DNA of 10,356 bases from Eubacterium limosum. Its GTDB lineage: Bacteria; Bacillota; Clostridia; Eubacteriales; Eubacteriaceae. Made by a program: the position numbers and the translations under genes. This document shows positions 6,724 to 10,356 of this stretch, piece by piece. The stretch covers positions 1 through 10,356 of the forward strand of contig CAUEUD010000128.1 in assembly GCA_959020865.1 (NCBI GenBank), given 5' to 3'. Under the pieces are notes generated by a model. It saw nothing but the letters and a program-made list of their open reading frames with translations, was not told the DNA's origin and made no database searches. Position 1 is the stretch's first letter. The number at the start of each line of letters is the position of its first letter.

Positions 6724-8109
6724 ATGTCTGTGGTTGGTGCTTTTATTGTGCCGCATCCACCCATTATTTTGCCGGAAGTGGGGCGCGGCGAGGAACAGAA
6801 GATTGAAAAAACAGCCCGGGCTTACAGGGCTGTGGCAGAACACATTGCTGAGTTAAAGCCGGAAACCATCGTGATGACCTCCCCCCATTCAATCATGTAT
6901 GCTGATTATTTTCATATTTCACCGGGGAGCGGGGCACAGGGTGATCTGCGTGCCTTTGGTGTCAGCGGTGTTACGGTAGAAGCCTCCTATGACGAAGTGC
7001 TCGCAAAGGCCATTGGCATTCAGGCTGAGGAGGATGGTATCCCAGCCGGGACGCTTGGCGAAAAGGATTCAAGGCTTGACCACGGCACACTGATTCCGCT
7101 GCGGTTTCTCGCGGCCTTTGACCTTTCCTTTGAGGTGGTGCGCATAGGCCTTTCAGGCCTGCCGATGATTGACCACTACCGCTTTGGTGAGAGTATTGCA
7201 AAGGCAGCCGACAAGCTGGACCGCCGGATTGTGATCATTGCCAGCGGTGATTTGTCCCATAAATTAAAAGAGGACGGACCCTACGGTTTTGCGCCTGAAG
7301 GGCCAGCGTTTGACGCAGATGTGACAACAGCCATGAGGCATGCAGATTTTTTGAGATTTTTGACCTATGAGCCGGGTTTCTGTGAAAGGGCGGCCGAATG
7401 CGGGCTTGGTTCTTTTGCCATCATGGCGGGTGCACTGGACGGAATGGCAGTAGACTCAGAGCTTTTGTCCTATGAAGGCCCCTTTGGGGTAGGCTATGCA
7501 GTAGCGGCTTTTTACCCAGCAGGCAAGGCTTCAGACCGCCATTTTGAAAAGCAATATGAAGAACAGGAAGACAATCGGCTGAAAGAGCTGAAAAGTCAGG
7601 AAGATGCTTATGTCCGTCTGGCGCGTTATGCGCTCGAAACCTACGTAAAGACCGGCGTGCCCGCCCAGATGCCAAAAGACCTGCCAGAAGAGCTGACAAA
7701 CCGGCAGGCGGGTGTCTTTGTTTCCCTGAAAAAACATGGAAAGCTCCGCGGCTGCATCGGAACAATTTCTCCTGTAACGGCCAGCGTGGCAGAAGAAATT
7801 TTGAGAAATGCTGTCAGTGCAGGGCTGTCAGATCCACGGTTTCCGCAGGTTAAAGCTTCAGAGCTGAAGGAACTTGTCTACAGCGTGGATGTGTTAAATC
7901 CGCCGGAGGCCATCGATTCGCCCGATGCGCTTGATACCCGCCGCTATGGGGTGATCGTTACAAAAGGGCACAAGCGGGGATTACTCCTGCCGAACCTTGA
8001 TGGCGTAGACAGTGTGGAACAGCAGATCGCCATTGCAAAACAAAAAGCCGGAATACCAGTTGATGAAACCTGTGAACTGGAACGGTTTGAGGTGGTGCGT
8101 CATTCATGA
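6724..8109 (+). CDS. amrA: AmmeMemoRadiSam system fusion: Memo/class III extradiol dioxygenase-like domain plus AMMECR1 domain
   Basis: This 461-residue protein joins two of the three components of the AmmeMemoRadiSam system. Residues 1-268 form the Memo/LigB-like domain, with AFIVPHPPIILPEVG (6-20), TSPHSIMYADYFH (52-64), LDHGTLIPLRF (118-128) and ASGDLSHKL (173-181). H11, H55, H120 and H179 are candidate metal-site residues. A charged linker (273-292) leads to the AMMECR1 domain, whose hallmark LRGCIG is at 341-346, with DPRFPQV (370-376) and LLPNLDGV (421-428). I set the start at the ATG 6724, 6 bases after AGAGGTG; a GTG at 6715 lies inside that ribosome-binding site. The stop overlaps the radical SAM gene (ATGA). 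The three parts co-occur widely in bacteria and archaea, but the biochemical role is not established. The symbol follows common annotation of the A component; this protein also supplies B. Confidence 0.9.
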   Translation: MSVVGAFIVPHPPIILPEVGRGEEQKIEKTARAYRAVAEHIAELKPETIVMTSPHSIMYADYFHISPGSGAQGDLRAFGVSGVTVEASYDEVLAKAIGIQAEEDGIPAGTLGEKDSRLDHGTLIPLRFLAAFDLSFEVVRIGLSGLPMIDHYRFGESIAKAADKLDRRIVIIASGDLSHKLKEDGPYGFAPEGPAFDADVTTAMRHADFLRFLTYEPGFCERAAECGLGSFAIMAGALDGMAVDSELLSYEGPFGVGYAVAAFYPAGKASDRHFEKQYEEQEDNRLKELKSQEDAYVRLARYALETYVKTGVPAQMPKDLPEELTNRQAGVFVSLKKHGKLRGCIGTISPVTASVAEEILRNAVSAGLSDPRFPQVKASELKELVYSVDVLNPPEAIDSPDALDTRRYGVIVTKGHKRGLLLPNLDGVDSVEQQIAIAKQKAGIPVDETCELERFEVVRHS

Positions 8110-8930
8110 AGCTAACCTGTGATTTATGCCCGCACCACTGCGTTATTGAGGAAGGCCGGACAGGCTTTTGCCAGGCCCGGGGCAACAATGGCGGGCGGAT
8201 TGTCTGTGAAAACTACGGCAGACTTACCTCGGCAGCTATGGATCCCATTGAAAAGAAACCCCTGAAGCGTTTTTTTCCGGGAAGTTCCATTCTTTCAGTG
8301 GGCAGCTATGGCTGTAACCTTCGCTGTTCATTTTGCCAGAACAGCTCGATTTCCATGAGTGGACGGGACACCCGAACGATCCATGTCACGCCGGAGATGC
8401 TGGCGGACAAGGCGGAAAGCCTGAAAAAAGCAGGAAATATCGGCATTGCCTACACCTACAACGAACCGTTGGTTGGCTATGAGTTTGTGCGGGACTGCGC
8501 AGTGCTGATCCATGAAAAAGGCATGAAAAATGTGGTGGTGACCAATGGCAATATCTGTTCAAACTATTTTGAAGCGCTTTTCCCTTTAGTCGACGCCATG
8601 AATATTGATTTAAAGGCTTTTAATGAATCCTTTTATGAGGCGGTGAGCGGCGATTTTAAAACGGTTAAGGCAAATATCCGCCTGGCGGCAGAACACTGCC
8701 ATGTTGAGGTAACAACGCTGATCATCCCCGGAGAAAATGACAGTGATGAGGAAATGGACGCACTGGCAGAGTGGCTGGCCAGTATTAATCCTGAAATCCC
8801 ACTGCATGTGTCGCGGTTTTTCCCATGCTATCAAATGCTGGACAGAGGCCCGACTGAGATCGAAACAGTCTGCCGGCTTGCTGAGATCGCAGGGAATCAT
8901 CTGGAATATGTTTATACAGGCAATTGTTAA
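8106..8930 (+). CDS. amrS: AmmeMemoRadiSam system radical SAM enzyme
   Basis: This 274-residue radical SAM protein overlaps the Memo-AMMECR1 fusion by 4 bp. The cluster-binding motif CxxxCxxC is at C70, C74 and C77 (YGCNLRCSFCQN). An N-terminal CDLCPHHC (5-12) plus C22 is typical of this subfamily and resembles pyruvate formate-lyase activating enzymes. Other family marks are YTYNEPLVGYEF (117-128), VVTNGN (144-149), NIDLKAF (166-172), HVSRFFPCYQM (234-244) and YVYTGNC (268-274). Many relatives I know continue past the YVYxGN stretch with a Cys-containing NTxCPxCG-like tail. This one stops right after GNC, so it is a short version or a natural C-terminal truncation. The enzyme presumably makes a 5'-deoxyadenosyl radical; the substrate is unknown. 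Confidence 0.9.
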   Translation: MKLTCDLCPHHCVIEEGRTGFCQARGNNGGRIVCENYGRLTSAAMDPIEKKPLKRFFPGSSILSVGSYGCNLRCSFCQNSSISMSGRDTRTIHVTPEMLADKAESLKKAGNIGIAYTYNEPLVGYEFVRDCAVLIHEKGMKNVVVTNGNICSNYFEALFPLVDAMNIDLKAFNESFYEAVSGDFKTVKANIRLAAEHCHVEVTTLIIPGENDSDEEMDALAEWLASINPEIPLHVSRFFPCYQMLDRGPTEIETVCRLAEIAGNHLEYVYTGNC

Positions 8931-8944
8931 GCATAAAGGCTGAG

Positions 8945-8973
8945 TTGACATTAATATTATGTTTGAATATAAT
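8945..8973 (+). promoter_or_regulatory. Consensus sigma-A promoter before the arginase-like gene
   Basis: TTGACA (8945-8950) and TATAAT (8968-8973) are perfect consensus hexamers with the optimal 17-base spacer. The expected start is near 8980, giving a leader of about 130 nt before the ATG at 9109. Such a strong promoter implies strict control, matching the overlapping palindrome and the downstream terminator. Confidence 0.85.
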
Positions 8974-8979
8974 ATTAAT
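8950..8979. promoter_or_regulatory. Perfect palindrome (11-bp arms) overlapping the promoter, likely repressor operator
   Basis: ATTAATATTAT (8950-8960) and ATAATATTAAT (8969-8979) are exact reverse complements, separated by 8 bases. The element fills the spacer and covers the -10 hexamer, where a bound dimeric repressor would block RNA polymerase. The arms are pure A/T, so some symmetry is cheap by chance, but 11 matching pairs placed exactly on a consensus promoter is noteworthy. The regulator is unknown. Confidence 0.5.
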
Positions 8980-9008
8980 ATAGATTAAAGGTATATTATG
9001 AAGTAAAA

Positions 9009-9071
9009 ATCCCCGCAAAGGAAAAGTTCATAGTGTATATAAGACGAATAGGAACACTGATCCAGGGGGAT
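9009..9071 (+). promoter_or_regulatory. Possible antiterminator/aptamer-like leader element
   Basis: ATCCCC (9009-9014) can pair with GGGGAT (9066-9071), enclosing a domain that contains AGTGT/ACACT (9032-9036 with 9054-9058) and an alternative GTTC/GAAC (9026-9029 with 9052-9055). The GGGGAT strand is also the 5' arm of the terminator at 9064-9093. Forming the outer stem would therefore disrupt the terminator and permit transcription, as in an ON-type riboswitch or attenuator. I could not match it to a known class. The individual helices are short. Confidence 0.4.
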
Positions 9072-9093
9072 GTTTTAGGACATCCCTCTTTTT
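9064..9093 (+). terminator. Intrinsic terminator inside the leader of the arginase-like gene
   Basis: AGGGGGATGT (9064-9073) pairs with ACATCCCTCT (9080-9089) over 10 bp with one G-U and a 6-base loop, followed by a T run (9089-9093). It lies downstream of a consensus promoter but upstream of the gene's ribosome-binding site (GAGGTG, 9099-9104). That placement marks attenuation rather than the end of the preceding operon. Confidence 0.65.
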
Positions 9094-9108
9094 GCAGTGA
9101 GGTGAAAA

Positions 9109-9852
9109 ATGAAAATAACAATTTTTAATTTTGACGATCTATACAGAGAGCAGGATTTTTATACCGGGCGGCCCTACCAATGAATTGATCTGACGGGATT
9201 GACAGGAACAAATGCTTATTGCGACAAAGCCGCAGCCGCTGATCTGCGTAAGGTTGTTGCGGAAGAAAACACCGCGCTGGTACGCCTTATTGGCTCTGGC
9301 AATTATCATTATATGTCCTGCTTTTTTCTTGAACAGATTAGAGAGCCGTGCTCATTGGTGCTCTGTGACCATCATACAGATATGCTGCCTGCCAGATTTC
9401 CAGAGCTTCTCTCCTGTGGCTGCTGGGTAAAACGGGCGCTGGACGAATGTCCAGATATTCGTGAAGTGCTTATCATCGGTGCCCGGGAAGATTTGATTGG
9501 TGCTGTTGAGAAAAAATACAGAAGCCGTGTTTTTTGTTATAGCGATAAAAAGATCGGTGGAAACGATGACTGGATTCCCTTTGCGCTCAGCCATGTACAC
9601 TATCCCGTTTATCTGTCCCTGGATAAGGATGTTTTTACCCCCGCCATCGTCGATACGAACTGGGACCAGGGGAGACTGACACTGGAACAATTTCAAAAAA
9701 TGGTAAGCTGTCTTTTTAATAAGGGGGCTGTCCTGGGGGTGGATATTTGCGGTGAGAATCCAAAAGCAGATCAAAAAAGAAATAATGCTTTTAACAGAAA
9801 ACTGCTGCATTATCTGGAAGCTGAGAATAAACCCTTATCGATGGCGGTTTAA
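9109..9852 (+). CDS. Arginase/ureohydrolase-fold protein with an in-frame TGA at codon 25
   Basis: The frame from the ATG at 9109, which has the ribosome-binding site GAGGTG, runs 247 codons to a TAA but meets a TGA at 9181-9183 (codon 25, context RPYQ-stop-IDLTG). The rest is intact. Arginase-type metal ligands are present: H67 in GSGNYHY, D87/H89/D91 in CDHHTDM, and D172/D174 in SLDKDVF, plus VDICGENP (211-218). The protein is short for an arginase (about 300) and unusually rich in Cys. The only later start, TTG at 9199, has no properly spaced ribosome-binding site and would lose the first beta strand. Options are a TGG-to-TGA nonsense change (Trp seems usual at this place in relatives, from memory), a sequencing error, readthrough, or selenocysteine. 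I find no convincing SECIS-like hairpin. The reaction and substrate are unknown. It has its own promoter and attenuator, so it is probably not part of the upstream operon. Confidence 0.7.
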
Positions 9853-9905
9853 GAAGAAATAGAGAATTGTGAAACAATGGAACCCAAAAATTCTAAGAAA
9901 AATAA

Positions 9906-9942
9906 TTTATAAGCGCCCTTAAAAAAATATTTTTCTTATAAA
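9906..9942 (+). terminator. AT-rich inverted repeat, possible weak terminator after the arginase-like gene
   Basis: TTTATAAG (9906-9913) and CTTATAAA (9935-9942) are perfect complements, and the interior AAAAATATTTTT can also fold on itself. There is no GC-rich core, so a functional terminator is uncertain. Confidence 0.25.
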
Positions 9943-10029
9943 CATAAATTTACCCTTGACGTGTTTTTTGCCAGTATAAATATATCCAAACAAAAACTTA
10001 ATAAATTCTTAACTATAATTGTTGTAAAA

Positions 10030-10136
10030 AATGCGTTTAAAATTTAACGAATTAATAAAAAAATATTGCAAAGCCTTTGTTAAAGCGGCTGTAAACGCAT
10101 TATCAAGAAAAAAACAGCAATCGCCTTTTTACGCAT
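10030..10136. repeat. Three copies of an ACGCAT-type motif
   Basis: TAAACGCATT occurs on the minus strand at 10030-10039 and identically on the plus strand at 10092-10101. A related TTTACGCATC is at 10127-10136. The first two form a 10-bp perfect inverted repeat with 52 bases between. They may be binding sites for one regulator, or the arms of an RNA stem. The spacing to the promoter at 10182 suits upstream operators. Confidence 0.45.
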
Positions 10137-10138
10137 CT

Positions 10139-10168
10139 TTGTAAAAAATTGTAACGAATTGTAAATAA
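10139..10168 (+). repeat. Three tandem 10-bp repeats TTGTAAnnAA just upstream of a promoter
   Basis: TTGTAAAAAA (10139-10148), TTGTAACGAA (10149-10158) and TTGTAAATAA (10159-10168) abut without gaps. Eight of ten positions are invariant. The one-helical-turn period puts all copies on the same face of the DNA, 13 bases upstream of the -35 hexamer at 10182. This is the arrangement used by activators such as OmpR/PhoB-type response regulators, whose sites are direct repeats of about 10-11 bp. A further TTGTAAAAAA occurs at 10022-10031. Confidence 0.6.
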
Positions 10169-10181
10169 ATGAAAATGATGC

Positions 10182-10210
10182 TTGACCAAAAGCGGAATAG
10201 AGTGTAAACT
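10182..10210 (+). promoter_or_regulatory. Predicted sigma-A promoter for the terminal small ORF
   Basis: TTGACC (10182-10187) and TAAACT (10205-10210) are separated by 17 bases. Transcription would begin near 10217. A small hairpin AAAGCA/TGCTTT (10224-10229 with 10242-10247) lies in the leader just before the ribosome-binding site. Confidence 0.6.
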
Positions 10211-10267
10211 AGAATCAGTTAATAAAGCAAAGAAAAAATGGTGCTTTGAGAAAGGAGAGATTTTATT

Positions 10268-10333
10268 ATGATGTTCTATAGTTTTATCGCCGCTGATTTA
10301 GCCGCAAAAGCACTTGCGAAATGTGATGATTAA
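10268..10333 (+). CDS. 21-residue small ORF with strong ribosome-binding site (hypothetical peptide)
   Basis: ATG at 10268 opens a 21-codon frame ending in TAA (10331-10333). AGGAG (10253-10257) lies 10 bases before it, and a promoter and tandem repeats are upstream. The peptide starts MMFYSFIAAD, has an Ala/Leu/Lys segment that could form a short amphipathic helix, and ends with a single Cys followed by two Asp. It has no recognisable family. It could be a leader peptide controlling a gene beyond the window, a signalling or membrane-active peptide, or an upstream ORF with no product of its own. The second codon is also ATG, but its spacing to the ribosome-binding site is less good. Confidence 0.45.
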   Translation: MMFYSFIAADLAAKALAKCDD

Positions 10334-10356
10334 GAAGCAATTTTATTTAAATAATC

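Larger units (their letters stand above)
9853..10267. other. 415-bp AT-rich intergenic region with clustered regulatory repeats
   Basis: No gene-sized coding frame is visible here on either strand. The region is much richer in A/T than the flanking genes. It contains an AT-rich inverted repeat (9906-9942) and a TTGACG (9956-9961) with only a loosely spaced TAAATA (9977-9982) as possible -10. It also holds three ACGCAT-type motifs, three tandem TTGTAA repeats and a better promoter at 10182-10210. I see no DnaA-box cluster. The organisation suggests a heavily regulated promoter for what lies to the right. Confidence 0.6.

Noticed and set aside
9009..9093. Assignment of the leader to a known riboswitch such as guanidine, c-di-GMP, preQ1 or ZTP
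   Set aside because: Short fragments resemble pieces of such motifs (for example GCAAAG), but none of the full conserved cores is present by eye.
9181..9215. SECIS-like hairpin after the in-frame TGA
   Set aside because: The best fold I find (TTGATCTG 9185-9192 with CAGGAACAA 9203-9211) has a mismatch and a bulge, no GU-type apical loop and too short a spacing, so it does not support selenocysteine on its own.
10022..10168. Repeat-rich AT region as a replication origin with iterons
   Set aside because: I see no DnaA boxes, replication genes or parting sites. Placement directly upstream of a promoter and ribosome-binding site fits transcription control better.

Overview
The window looks like a chromosomal segment of a low-to-mid GC anaerobic Firmicute, most likely a Clostridia/Eubacteriales member. 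An acetogen-like Eubacterium is my guess. The grounds are strong purine-rich Shine-Dalgarno sites, consensus sigma-A promoters, a PrpR-type regulator, a LarA-like nickel-pincer enzyme and a complete AmmeMemoRadiSam cassette. The lineage is inferred from gene content and style, not from a marker gene. All convincing genes are on the + strand. No tRNA, rRNA, CRISPR array or insertion sequence was seen.

Region 1 (1-4153) is a tightly packed operon. It has a possible tail of an upstream gene, a PdxA2-type 4-phospho-hydroxyacid dehydrogenase (115-1161), a four-carbon acid-sugar kinase of the former DUF1537 family (1158-2369) and a PrpR-like regulator (2366-4153). Both junctions are 4-bp ATGA overlaps. 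The enzyme pair matches the known D-threonate route: acid sugar, 4-phospho acid sugar, then DHAP plus CO2. The regulator has the layout of a sigma-54 activator, but its AAA+ core is degenerate and lacks GAFTGA.

Region 2 (4154-6630) has its own sigma-A-type promoter and a leader that can fold to hide the ribosome-binding site. It carries a LarA-like (DUF2088) protein with a TTG start and a cyclase/kynurenine-formamidase-like metal hydrolase, then a strong hairpin. A hydroxyacid epimerase/racemase plus a hydrolase beside the acid-sugar operon suggests a larger hydroxyacid catabolic locus; this link is inference.

Region 3 (6631-8930) is a two-gene AmmeMemoRadiSam operon: a Memo/extradiol-dioxygenase-like plus AMMECR1 fusion, overlapping (ATGA) with its radical SAM partner. 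The function of the system is not established.

Region 4 (8931-9852) has a perfect TTGACA-17-TATAAT promoter overlapped by an 11-bp-arm palindrome. A leader follows with mutually exclusive antiterminator and terminator pairings, then an arginase-fold protein with all metal ligands but an in-frame TGA at codon 25.

Region 5 (9853-10356) is AT-rich. It holds three ACGCAT-type motifs, three tandem 10-bp TTGTAA repeats, a sigma-A-type promoter and a 21-codon ORF with a good ribosome-binding site. This looks like the densely regulated front of something that continues past the window edge.
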